DNA of 64,000 nucleotides, taken from G965276675 sp965276675. Lineage in GTDB: Bacteria; Acidobacteriota; Terriglobia; Terriglobales; Acidobacteriaceae. The notes under the pieces are model-generated. The model was not told the DNA's origin. It did no database searches and saw only the letters and a program-made list of their open reading frames with translations. Shown here in pieces: positions 54,456 through 63,192 of the stretch. The stretch is from NCBI GenBank assembly GCA_965276675.1, contig OZ255624.1, positions 4,785,286-4,849,285 on the forward strand, given 5' to 3'. The translations under genes and the position numbers were made by a program. Within the stretch, counting starts at the first letter, position 1. The number at the start of each line of letters is the position of its first letter.

Positions 54456-55109
54456 ATGAACGACGAACCGATGAACATTGAACCTCAGCCAGATCAGGAT
54501 ACCATGCCAGAACCGAACGCGGCCGGACCGGAGGCAGCGCAGCCGCAGGCTGAACTGACCCCGGATCAGGCGCTGCAGCAGGCGGTCCAGCAGGCGGTGC
54601 AAACCGCCACCGACCGCATCTCCGCACTCGAAGCCGAGTTGGCGGAGATGAAGGAGCGCTGGATGCGTGCCGAAGCAGAGAACGCCAATGTGCGCAGCCG
54701 CGCGCGCAAGGATGTCGACGACACACGCCAGTATGCGGTGCAGAAATTCGCCACCGACGTGGTCGAGGCCGCCGAGAACCTGCGCCGCGGGATCGACAGC
54801 CTGCCGCCGCCCAGCGACGACCAGCCCGCCATCGTGGGCAAGGTCCGTGAAGGCCTGGATGGTGTCGAGCGCAGCTTCATCAGCCTGCTGGAGCGTAATG
54901 GTATCAAGCGGGATGACCCGATGGGCCAGCCGTTCGATCCCAACCTGCATCAGGCGATGGCCGAACAGGAGAGTGACACCCATCCCTCCGGCACCGTGCT
55001 GCAGGCCTGGTCCAAGGCCTGGACGCTGAACGGCCGCCTGCTGCGTCCAGCTATGGTCGTGGTCGCCAAGACCCCCGCGGCGGAGCTGACCGGATCAGCC
55101 AAGGTCTAG
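54456..55109 (+). CDS. grpE: Nucleotide exchange factor GrpE
   Basis: 217 residues from the ATG at 54456; the ATG at 54471 or 54504 could also serve. Long N-terminal helix (LQQAVQQAVQTATDRISALE, AELAEMKERWMRAEAENANV), then the conserved KFATDVVEAAENLRRGID and the beta-wing end HPSGTVLQAWSKAWTLNGRL. It releases ADP from DnaK. Its TAG stop is part of the CTAG that begins a palindromic repeat. Confidence 0.95.
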   Translation: MNDEPMNIEPQPDQDTMPEPNAAGPEAAQPQAELTPDQALQQAVQQAVQTATDRISALEAELAEMKERWMRAEAENANVRSRARKDVDDTRQYAVQKFATDVVEAAENLRRGIDSLPPPSDDQPAIVGKVREGLDGVERSFISLLERNGIKRDDPMGQPFDPNLHQAMAEQESDTHPSGTVLQAWSKAWTLNGRLLRPAMVVVAKTPAAELTGSAKV

Positions 55110-55160
55110 TGGTCCGGTCCTGACGCTTGGTTCCCAGGCGTCAGGTGAATCGGCCCACCA
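55106..55160. repeat. Palindromic repeat supplying the grpE stop
   Basis: Starts CTAGTGGTCCGGTCC, loops at TTC (55131-55133), returns CCAGGCGTCAGG, then a bulge TGAATC and the outer arm GGCCCACCA. The left arm equals the perfect palindrome at 49979. The TAG in CTAG ends grpE. It may also separate grpE from dnaK transcripts. Confidence 0.85.
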
Positions 55161-55252
55161 TTAGGTTTAGCTGCCATAAAACCAGCAATCGAACCGACCG
55201 CAGGTTTATGGCCGACCGGAAAGATCGTGACAGAATGGAACGAAAAATTCGG

Positions 55253-55280
55253 CTTGAACCCTTGTCCACGCTGGTAACAT
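55253..55280 (+). promoter_or_regulatory. Candidate promoter before dnaK
   Basis: CTTGAA at 55253-55258 and TAACAT at 55275-55280, 16 bases apart, lie about 80 bases before dnaK. The -35 CTTGAA fits heat-shock sigma-32 promoters of alphaproteobacteria; the -10 is weak. Confidence 0.3.
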
Positions 55281-55362
55281 CTCATACATCCAGCCTATTG
55301 CCAAAAGGGACAGCGCCGGTGCTTCGGGTCGCCGCCGTCCGCTGATAAGGAGCGTATTGCAC

Positions 55363-57279
<1,917 letters not shown>

Positions 57280-57364
57280 CCTTGACGGTGCGGAAACTCG
57301 CATGATCACGCGTTGCGGCACGTCCCTGGCGTGTGAACCATGTGGCTAAGCAGGCTAATAGGAT

Positions 57365-57395
57365 CGCGCCCGCACTTCTTCTGAAGGCGGGCGCG
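57365..57395 (+). terminator. GC-rich hairpin between dnaK and dnaJ
   Basis: CGCGCCCGC (57365-57373) pairs with GCGGGCGCG (57387-57395) across a 13-nt loop, 86 bases after the dnaK stop. No T tract follows. It could weaken read-through and so lower dnaJ output relative to dnaK, or stabilise the dnaK 3' end. Confidence 0.5.
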
Positions 57396-57462
57396 TCCGC
57401 TGTTTGACAGGTGGGATTTCAGGGGTGCTCTCAAGGGGGGCACCACGTGGTAAAGGGCGTCG

Positions 57463-58605
57463 ATGGCCAAGCAGGATTATTATGCCACCCTGGGCGTGGC
57501 GAAGACCGCAAGCGCGGACGACCTCAAGCGGGCGTACCGCAAGCTTGCGATGCAGTATCATCCGGACCGCAATCCCGGCGACAAGCAGGCCGAGATGCGG
57601 TTCAAGGACGTCAGCGAAGCCTACGACATCCTCAAGGACGACCAGAAGCGCGGCGCCTATGACCGTTTTGGCCACGCGGCGTTCGAGCAGGGCGGCGGTG
57701 GCGCCGGCCCCGGCATGGGCGGCTTCGACTTCTCCGCCACCGGCGACCTCGGCGACATCTTCGACCAGATGTTCGGCATGGGCCGGCGCGGCGGCGGCCA
57801 GCGCACCCGCACCGGCAACGACCTGCGCCAGGGGGTGGAGATCGACCTGGCCGAGGCATTCGCCGGCACCAAGATCAACATGCGTGTGCCCACCCGGGTC
57901 AAGTGCGACACCTGCGAGGGCACCGGCTCGCAGGACAAGGGACGCGCGGCGGAAACCTGCCCGACCTGCCAGGGCGCCGGCAAGGTCCGCGCCCAGCAGG
58001 GCTTCTTCCTGATTGAGCGCACCTGTGCCACCTGCGGCGGCCAGGGCCGGGTCATCCGCAACCCCTGCCGCGTCTGCCACGGTGCCGGAACCGTCCAGCG
58101 CGAACGCAGCCTGTCGGTGGCGATCCCGGCCGGCGTCGAGGACGGCACCCGCATCCGCCTGTCCGGTGAGGGCGAGGCCGGCGGCCCGGGCGCCCAAAAC
58201 GGCGATCTGTATGTGCACGTCGCCATTCGCCCGCATGAGTTCTTCCAGCGCGAGCAGGCCAACATCCTGATGCGCGTCCCGTTGCGCATGACCCAGGCCG
58301 CCCTGGGCGACGATATTGAGGTGCCGGTGATCGACGGCTCCCGCGCCAAGGTAAAAATCCCGACCGGAACGCAGACCGGCGATCAGTTCCGTCTGCGCGG
58401 CAAGGGCTTCTCGGTGCTGCGCAGCGCCGCCCGCGGCGACATGTTCATCCAGGTCGCGGTCGAGACGCCGCAGAACCTGTCGCCCCGCCAGCGTGAGCTG
58501 CTGGAGGAGTTTGAGGCCGAGGCCACCAAGGGCACCAAGGGCAGCCCCGATCACGAGGGCTTCTTTGCCAAGGTCGCCGCTTTCTTCGAAGGCGGCCGCG
58601 GCTGA
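57463..58605 (+). CDS. dnaJ: Chaperone DnaJ (Hsp40)
   Basis: 380 residues. J domain with YHPDRNPGD (HPD), a Gly/Phe-rich linker (FDFSATGDLGDIFDQMFGMG), four zinc motifs CDTCEGTGS, CPTCQGAGK, CATCGGQGR and CRVCHGAGT, and the C-terminal substrate domains. Stimulates DnaK ATPase. It follows dnaK on the same strand. Confidence 0.98.
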   Translation: MAKQDYYATLGVAKTASADDLKRAYRKLAMQYHPDRNPGDKQAEMRFKDVSEAYDILKDDQKRGAYDRFGHAAFEQGGGGAGPGMGGFDFSATGDLGDIFDQMFGMGRRGGGQRTRTGNDLRQGVEIDLAEAFAGTKINMRVPTRVKCDTCEGTGSQDKGRAAETCPTCQGAGKVRAQQGFFLIERTCATCGGQGRVIRNPCRVCHGAGTVQRERSLSVAIPAGVEDGTRIRLSGEGEAGGPGAQNGDLYVHVAIRPHEFFQREQANILMRVPLRMTQAALGDDIEVPVIDGSRAKVKIPTGTQTGDQFRLRGKGFSVLRSAARGDMFIQVAVETPQNLSPRQRELLEEFEAEATKGTKGSPDHEGFFAKVAAFFEGGRG

Positions 58606-58710
58606 CAACCCATCCAGGCAACGCGCCTTACGCAATCAGCACGCCAACCGACCTGGACGCCGGTCGGCACCGGTCGCAGACTCATCCCTGATCCGTCGCG
58701 GGGATACGCC

Positions 58711-59463
58711 ATGACCACACGAATCGGCATCGCCGGCATCACCGGCCGGATGGGCCAGCTACTTGTCCAAGAGGTGCAGGCCGCCGGCGCCAGCCTGACC
58801 GGCGGCATCAGCCGCACCACCGGCAGCCCCTTCCCTGACCTCGCCTCCCTCGCTGCCGCCTCCGACGTCGTCATCGACTTCACCAATGCCGCCACCGCCC
58901 AGCCCACTGCCGCCGCCATGGCCCGCTCGGGCAAGGCCTGGGTGCTCGGCACCTCCGGCCTATCCCCCGCGGATGAGGCCGCGGTCAGCCAGGCCGCCAC
59001 CCGCATCCCCGTCGTCTACGCCGCCAACTTCTCCGCCGGCGTCACCCTGGTGCTGGCGCTCGCCGAACGCATGGCCGCCGCCCTGCCCGCGGACGGCTAC
59101 GACGCCGAAATCGTCGAGATGCACCACCGCCAGAAGGTCGACGCCCCCTCCGGCACCGCCATCGGCATCGGCCGAGCGGTCGCCAAGGGTCGCGGGGTTG
59201 ACCTGGAGCAGGTGACCGACAGCGGCCGGCACGGCCACACCGGCCCGCGGCAGACCGGCGCCATCGGCTTCGCCGCGCTGCGCGGCGGCCAGGTGGTCGG
59301 CGAGCACACCCTGATCTTTGCCGCCGCCAGCGAGCACATCGCGCTGACCCATCGCGCCTTTGACCGCAGGACCTTCGCCACCGGCGCGGTCCGTGCCGCG
59401 CTGTGGGCGGCGACCCGTCCGCCGGGGCTGTACACCATGCACGACGTCCTCGGCATCGGCTGA
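58711..59463 (+). CDS. dapB: 4-hydroxy-tetrahydrodipicolinate reductase
   Basis: 250 residues. NAD(P) motif IGIAGITGRMGQLLVQEV, and the active-site block EIVEMHHRQKVDAPSGTAI with His-His and the substrate-binding GT. Reduces HTPA in lysine and diaminopimelate synthesis. In many alphaproteobacteria dapB follows dnaJ, as it does here. Confidence 0.96.
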   Translation: MTTRIGIAGITGRMGQLLVQEVQAAGASLTGGISRTTGSPFPDLASLAAASDVVIDFTNAATAQPTAAAMARSGKAWVLGTSGLSPADEAAVSQAATRIPVVYAANFSAGVTLVLALAERMAAALPADGYDAEIVEMHHRQKVDAPSGTAIGIGRAVAKGRGVDLEQVTDSGRHGHTGPRQTGAIGFAALRGGQVVGEHTLIFAAASEHIALTHRAFDRRTFATGAVRAALWAATRPPGLYTMHDVLGIG

Positions 59464-59608
59464 ATCCCCCATCCCACCTGCGCCGCGCGCCGGATGCCGC
59501 GCAAACTTGACCCTGGCAGCGCTTTCCGCCACACAGCCGCCGACTTCGGCATCCTGCCGGCAGCCTCCGTTTGGTGGCCGTAATCTTCCCTGGCGCGAGA
59601 CATTCTTC

Positions 59609-60796
59609 ATGCGGGACACGGGCGAGTATCTTTTTACCTCAGAGTCCGTCTCCGAAGGACACCCCGACAAGGTCGCCGATCGGATCAGCGACACCGTCCT
59701 GGATGCTTTCCTCGCCGCCGATCCCTATGCGCGCGTCGCCTGTGAAACCCTGGTGACCACCAACCGCGTGATCCTGGCCGGCGAAACCCGTGGGCCGGAG
59801 ACGGTGACGCCGGAGCTGCTGACCCACCTCGCCCGCCTGGCCATCCGCGACATCGGCTATGAGCAGGAGGGCTTCCACTGGGCCACCGCCGATGTCGGGG
59901 TCCACCTGCACTCGCAGTCCAGCGACATCGCTCAGGGTGTCGACAGCGCCGGCAACAAGGATGAGGGCGCCGGCGATCAGGGCATCATGTTCGGCTACGC
60001 CTGCCGCGAGACCGATACCCTGATGCCCGCGCCGCTGTTCTACGCACACGAAATCCTGCGCACCATCCGCGACCTGCGCAAGGCCGGCGACCGCTCCGTG
60101 GCTGGCCTGCTGCCGGACGCCAAAAGCCAGGTCACCCTGCGCTACATCGACGGCAAGCCGGCCGGCGCCACCTCCGTCGTCGTCTCCACCCAGCATCGGG
60201 CCGGCATGGAGCAGCCGGAGATCAAGCGGCTGCTGTGGCCGCTGGTGGAGACCATCCTGCCCAAGGGCTGGATGTGTTCGGAGGAGGAATTCCACGTCAA
60301 CCCGACCGGCAACTTCGTCATCGGCGGCCCCGACGGCGACTGCGGCCTGACCGGGCGCAAGATCATCGTCGACACCTATGGCGGCGCCAGCCCGCACGGC
60401 GGCGGCGCCTTCAGCGGCAAGGACCCGACCAAGGTCGACCGTTCCGCCGCATACGCCTGCCGCTACCTGGCCAAGAACGTCGTCGCCGCGGGACTTGCCG
60501 ACCGCTGCACCCTGCAGATCAGCTACGCCATCGGCGTCTCCCGGCCCCTGTCGGTCTACGTCGACCTGCATGGCACCGGACGGGACATCGACGAAAGCCG
60601 GCTGGAGCGGACGCTGCGTGAGGTCATGAACCTCTCGCCCCGCGGTATCCGCGAACATCTGCGGCTGAACCGGCCGATCTACGTGCCAACCTCGGCGTAT
60701 GGCCATTTCGGACGCGAACCGGACGAGACGAAGGGCACCTTCACGTGGGAAAAGACCGACCTGGTGCCGGCGCTGAAGGCGGCGTTCGGGCGGTAA
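59609..60796 (+). CDS. metK: S-adenosylmethionine synthetase
   Basis: 395 residues from the ATG at 59609 (MRDTGEYLFTSESVSEGHPD); the frame to 59360 overlaps dapB and is not likely coding. ATP motif GHPDKVADRISD, GAGDQGIMFGYACRET, and the P-loop-like GGGAFSGKDPTKVDRSAAYA. Makes SAM. The 145-base leader shows no SAM-II or SAM/SAH riboswitch that I could recognise. trmB overlaps its last 52 bases. Confidence 0.97.
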   Translation: MRDTGEYLFTSESVSEGHPDKVADRISDTVLDAFLAADPYARVACETLVTTNRVILAGETRGPETVTPELLTHLARLAIRDIGYEQEGFHWATADVGVHLHSQSSDIAQGVDSAGNKDEGAGDQGIMFGYACRETDTLMPAPLFYAHEILRTIRDLRKAGDRSVAGLLPDAKSQVTLRYIDGKPAGATSVVVSTQHRAGMEQPEIKRLLWPLVETILPKGWMCSEEEFHVNPTGNFVIGGPDGDCGLTGRKIIVDTYGGASPHGGGAFSGKDPTKVDRSAAYACRYLAKNVVAAGLADRCTLQISYAIGVSRPLSVYVDLHGTGRDIDESRLERTLREVMNLSPRGIREHLRLNRPIYVPTSAYGHFGREPDETKGTFTWEKTDLVPALKAAFGR

Positions 60797-61638
60797 AGCC
60801 GCCGCCGGATCGCCTCTACGGCCGCGCCCGCGGCCACACGCTTCGCCCCCGCCAGCAGCGCCTGCTGGATGTCACCCTGCCCCGCCTGCTGTTGCCCGGG
60901 GCCACGTCATACCGGCAGCCCGAAGGGATGACCGGTATGCGGGCAGGGTTGGCGTCGCGGCTGCCCGCTAAATCAATAGGATACCAGCGGCCCGACCGTT
61001 TGGAAAACGGTCAGTACGTCGGGCCGTTGGTATCAGTCCCCACCGGACGGCTGTGGATGGAGATCGGTTTCGGCGGCGGCGAGCACACGCTGGCCCAGGT
61101 CCGCGCCCACCCTGAGGTCACGTTGATCGCCTGCGAGGTGTTCGAGAACGGCATCTGCTCCCTGCTTTCCGCCTTGGTGCCAGAGGGCGTGGTGCCAGAG
61201 GACGTGGTGCCAGAGGGCGTGGTACCAGAGGGCGAGGAGGCCACCGCCCCGCTTCCCCCCAACCTCCGCCTGTGGACCGACGACGCTCGGATTCTGCTGC
61301 AGCACCTGCCGGATGCCTGCCTTGAGCGCCTGTTCCTGATGTTTCCCGACCCATGGCCCAAGGCGCGCCATGCCAAGCGCCGCTTCGTCCACCCCGCCAC
61401 CTTGCCGCTGCTGGCGCGCGTGCTGAAGCCCGGCGGTGAGTGGCGCATCGCCAGCGACGACCCGACCTACCAGACGTGGGTGCGTGACGTGATGGAGTCG
61501 CAGACCCTGTTCAGCCCCGAAACTTGCACCGAAGTCCGGCCCGCCGGCTGGCCGCCGACCCGCTACGAGGCCAAGGCCCTGCGCGCCGGCCGCACGCCGC
61601 TCTACTGGGTGTTCCGGCGCTCGAGCGCGATCGTCTGA
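60745..61638 (+). CDS. trmB: tRNA (guanine-N7)-methyltransferase with two in-frame insertions
   Basis: 297 residues from a GTG at 60745, the only start before the conserved RLYGRARGHTLRPRQQRLLD; it overlaps metK by 52 bases. SAM motif WMEIGFGGGEHTLAQV, catalytic block LFLMFPDPWPKARHAKRRFV, then GGEWRIASDDPTYQTWV. TrmB makes m7G46 in tRNA. Usual length is about 220-240 residues; the excess comes from a palindromic repeat read in frame (residues about 55-97) and four VPEG/VPED-VV pentapeptides (residues 144-163). Both lie outside the motifs, so the enzyme may still work. The TGA stop lies inside a hairpin. Confidence 0.9.
   Translation: MGKDRPGAGAEGGVRAVKPPPDRLYGRARGHTLRPRQQRLLDVTLPRLLLPGATSYRQPEGMTGMRAGLASRLPAKSIGYQRPDRLENGQYVGPLVSVPTGRLWMEIGFGGGEHTLAQVRAHPEVTLIACEVFENGICSLLSALVPEGVVPEDVVPEGVVPEGEEATAPLPPNLRLWTDDARILLQHLPDACLERLFLMFPDPWPKARHAKRRFVHPATLPLLARVLKPGGEWRIASDDPTYQTWVRDVMESQTLFSPETCTEVRPAGWPPTRYEAKALRAGRTPLYWVFRRSSAIV
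60909..61034. repeat. Composite palindromic repeat, copy B, inside trmB
   Basis: 126 bases (42 codons) that match copy A (14722-14859) in reverse orientation. From the left: ATACCGGCAGCCC GAA GGGATGACCGGTAT, then GGGCAG / CTGCCC, then GATACCAGCGGCCC, inner stem GACCGTTT GGA AAACGGTC, 3' bulge AGTACGTC, GGGCCGTTGGTATC. The length is a multiple of three and it contains no stop in the trmB frame. Confidence 0.92.
61174..61233 (+). repeat. Four tandem 15-bp units in trmB
   Basis: Each unit is close to GTGGTGCCAGAGGGC and encodes V-V-P-E-G or a variant. Copies start at 61174, 61189, 61204 and 61219. In-frame slippage would change the copy number without breaking the gene. Confidence 0.9.
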
Positions 61639-61658
61639 GGTTGGTGCAACCTCAGACG
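61632..61658. terminator. Perfect hairpin over the trmB stop
   Basis: CGTCTGAGGTTG - GTG - CAACCTCAGACG, a 12-bp stem with a 3-nt loop. The TGA of trmB is in the left arm. TGAATCG follows, the same bulge sequence as in the repeat after grpE. It could end transcription or stall ribosomes near the stop. Confidence 0.7.
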
Positions 61659-61794
61659 TGAATCGCCCTCTCAGACAAACAAAGCTAGAGCCTGATGGCT
61701 TCAACCTGAATCTACCAGGATCTAAAGCATGATGACCAAAGCCGGCCCTTGATCGGACCCGACGAGGTAGCTATACCGCCTCCCTCCACCGGTC

Positions 61795-61870
61795 GGGGCC
61801 GTAGCTCAGTTGGGAGAGCGCCTGAATGGCATTCAGGAGGTCAGGGGTTCGATTCCCCTCGGCTCCACCA
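61795..61870 (+). tRNA. tRNA-Ala (anticodon GGC)
   Basis: 76 bases with a 7-bp acceptor stem (GGGGCCG/CGGCTCC), D arm GCTCAGTTGGGAGAGC, anticodon stem CCTGA/TCAGG with loop ATGGCAT (GGC at the centre), T arm AGGGGTTCGATTCCCCT, and CCA encoded. Reads GCC codons. Followed by scarred DNA with gene fragments, so its 3' end could have been an integration site. Confidence 0.97.
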
Positions 61871-62183
61871 GTTTTCACCTGACGTTCGATCGCAGAGAGG
61901 TCACTCGTACGCTTCGCGGGGTGAATCACCCACTGCAAGCCGAACCGACGGGCAGCCATTCATTGATGGGCGAGACTGGCGCAAGTCGTCTCAGGTTGAC
62001 CCAGCAGGACAGCCAACGGATTGAATAAGGAAAAAAACGCTCCCATACCACGCGCAGGCTGTTCGGGAGCGGGATGATGTCCTCGAACCTTCGTTTACCC
62101 AGGAATCGCTCGTCGAAAGCGCCCACGCGGTGTCACCGCATGCACCCGGCCGCCAACTCGCTGCCTGCGTCCAGAAAGGCTGC
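61871..62183. other. Gene-free stretch after the tRNA
   Basis: About 310 bases with no supportable gene. It holds a leftward terminator-like hairpin (62031-62071) but no clear leftward gene that needs it, which suggests a deletion scar. Short frames on both strands have no recognisable domain. Confidence 0.5.
62031..62071 (-). terminator. Rho-independent terminator, leftward
   Basis: On the minus strand, CGCTCCC pairs with GGGAGCG across a 20-nt loop and is followed by seven T. This is a standard intrinsic terminator shape. No intact gene lies upstream of it on that strand. Confidence 0.6.
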
Positions 62184-62423
62184 ATGATGCCGGACTCCTT
62201 GCCGGATCATGAGCGAGTGACCGTCACCGGTGCGGACGCGACCTTGGTGGGAGTGGCGGATCCACCATACGAGCCCGTTCCGGCGGTTGGCGTCCCACCC
62301 TGGATGTTTACCGTGCTGGCGGCTGCGGCGGGAGCCGTCGAAGCGAACCTTTATTATTCTCAGGCGCTTATCGGCCTGATCGCGCCTTCTGTCGGCCGTG
62401 GGCTAGATCGCGCTAGTCCATAG
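62184..62423 (+). pseudogene. Truncated MFS transporter, N-terminal fragment
   Basis: 79 codons from the ATG at 62184. PPWMFTVLAAAAGAVEAN and LYYSQALIGLIAPSVG match the first membrane helix and loop of MFS exporters (A-N-L-Y-Y-x-Q-x-L). After GRG the frame runs into unrelated sequence and stops at 62423. The other eleven helices are absent. Confidence 0.75.
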
Positions 62424-62761
62424 CCGGGTTTAAGCGTGATGCCTGTTCGGAGGTGATCTGGCCGTCCGCTTTCTATCTCGGTGGATGGCGCGGTGAGCAC
62501 CTGGCCGGCGCCAATAAATCGTTGACCACTTTCGCGTTGTGAATCGAGATCGAGACCACTTGTTCGCTGCCGGTCGATCGATACTCGGTAGTCGGCCGGC
62601 AAATCCGCCATTTCTACTCGGGTGCATTATTTACAAACGTTGATGTGCATCAATACACCCTTACACATGGGTTTGACATCGCAACAGGTTATCGCGCTCG
62701 CGCACTTCGGGTAATCTAGGCGGAGATGATCTATCCGCCCCCTCCAGCCGCACAGAGGAGA
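62424..62761. other. Scarred intergenic stretch
   Basis: About 340 bases. A minus-strand frame (62360-62611) is open but without a known domain. TTGACA at 62673-62678 could be a -35 element for the small gene at 62762, but no good -10 follows at the usual distance. I see no repeat. Confidence 0.4.
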
Positions 62762-63103
62762 ATGACCATGCCTACCGGCTACCAGCGCCAGCACCCAGAA
62801 TTGCCGGATTACGAGCAACTCCATGAAGCAGCGCTTGGCTTTATTGCAGACGGCGGCACTTACACCCCGACCGAGATCCGCGAGACGATCGCGCAGGTTT
62901 ACGACGTCACCCCTGAGCATCGCGCTCTGCGTCTCGAAGACGGCACTCCGGCCTACCACAATTATGTCGCGCACGTCCTACGAAGGTTCACGCTCGACAA
63001 GTTTCATATCCGCCACGGCCATGCTGACAAGGTCATATATACCGTCACTCCGACCGGCATGGCGGCAGGCCAAAGCAGCCTCGGAGGAGGAACGCCGACA
63101 TAG
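62762..63103 (+). CDS. Stand-alone Mrr N-terminal-like winged-helix protein
   Basis: 113 residues from the ATG at 62762, just after AGAGGAGA. LPDYEQLHEAALGFIADGGT, YTPTEIRETIAQVYDVTPEH and NYVAHVLRRFTLDKFHIRHG resemble the Mrr_N winged helix found before the nuclease domain of Mrr restriction enzymes (helix, ADG, LTxEE-like, tyrosyl end VIYTVTPTG). The nuclease domain is missing. It may be a small DNA-binding protein or a relic of an island next to the tRNA. Confidence 0.6.
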   Translation: MTMPTGYQRQHPELPDYEQLHEAALGFIADGGTYTPTEIRETIAQVYDVTPEHRALRLEDGTPAYHNYVAHVLRRFTLDKFHIRHGHADKVIYTVTPTGMAAGQSSLGGGTPT

Positions 63104-63158
63104 CACGCACTTTCGGTCATAACTTATGAAGGCCGTAACCGTTGATATAGCGTCCTTC

Positions 63159-63192
63159 GCTAACTGTTCCAGTCAGCTTCAAAACGGTCTAG
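63159..63192. repeat. CTAGACCGC hairpin repeat, 5' part degraded
   Basis: GCTAACTG TTC CAGTCAGC, bulge TTCAAAA, then the right outer arm CGGTCTAG; the left outer arm is gone. Matches the full copy at 48035-48077. Its CTAG supplies the stop of the leftward gene (63189-63191). Confidence 0.85.

Noticed and set aside
55200..55362. CIRCE operator upstream of dnaK
   Set aside because: No TTAGCACTC-N9-GAGTGCTAA or near match was seen here or before hrcA and grpE.
59464..59608. SAM riboswitch in the metK leader
   Set aside because: I could not find the conserved cores of SAM-II or SAM/SAH riboswitches; only GC-rich sequence is present.
61690..61735. CTAGAGC-type repeat between trmB and the tRNA
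   Set aside because: The ends CTAGAGCCTGAT and AGGATCTAAAGC pair poorly, so I could not support a hairpin of the same family.
62360..62611. Minus-strand frame of 83 codons in the scarred region
   Set aside because: No domain recognised and it overlaps the MFS fragment; left unannotated.
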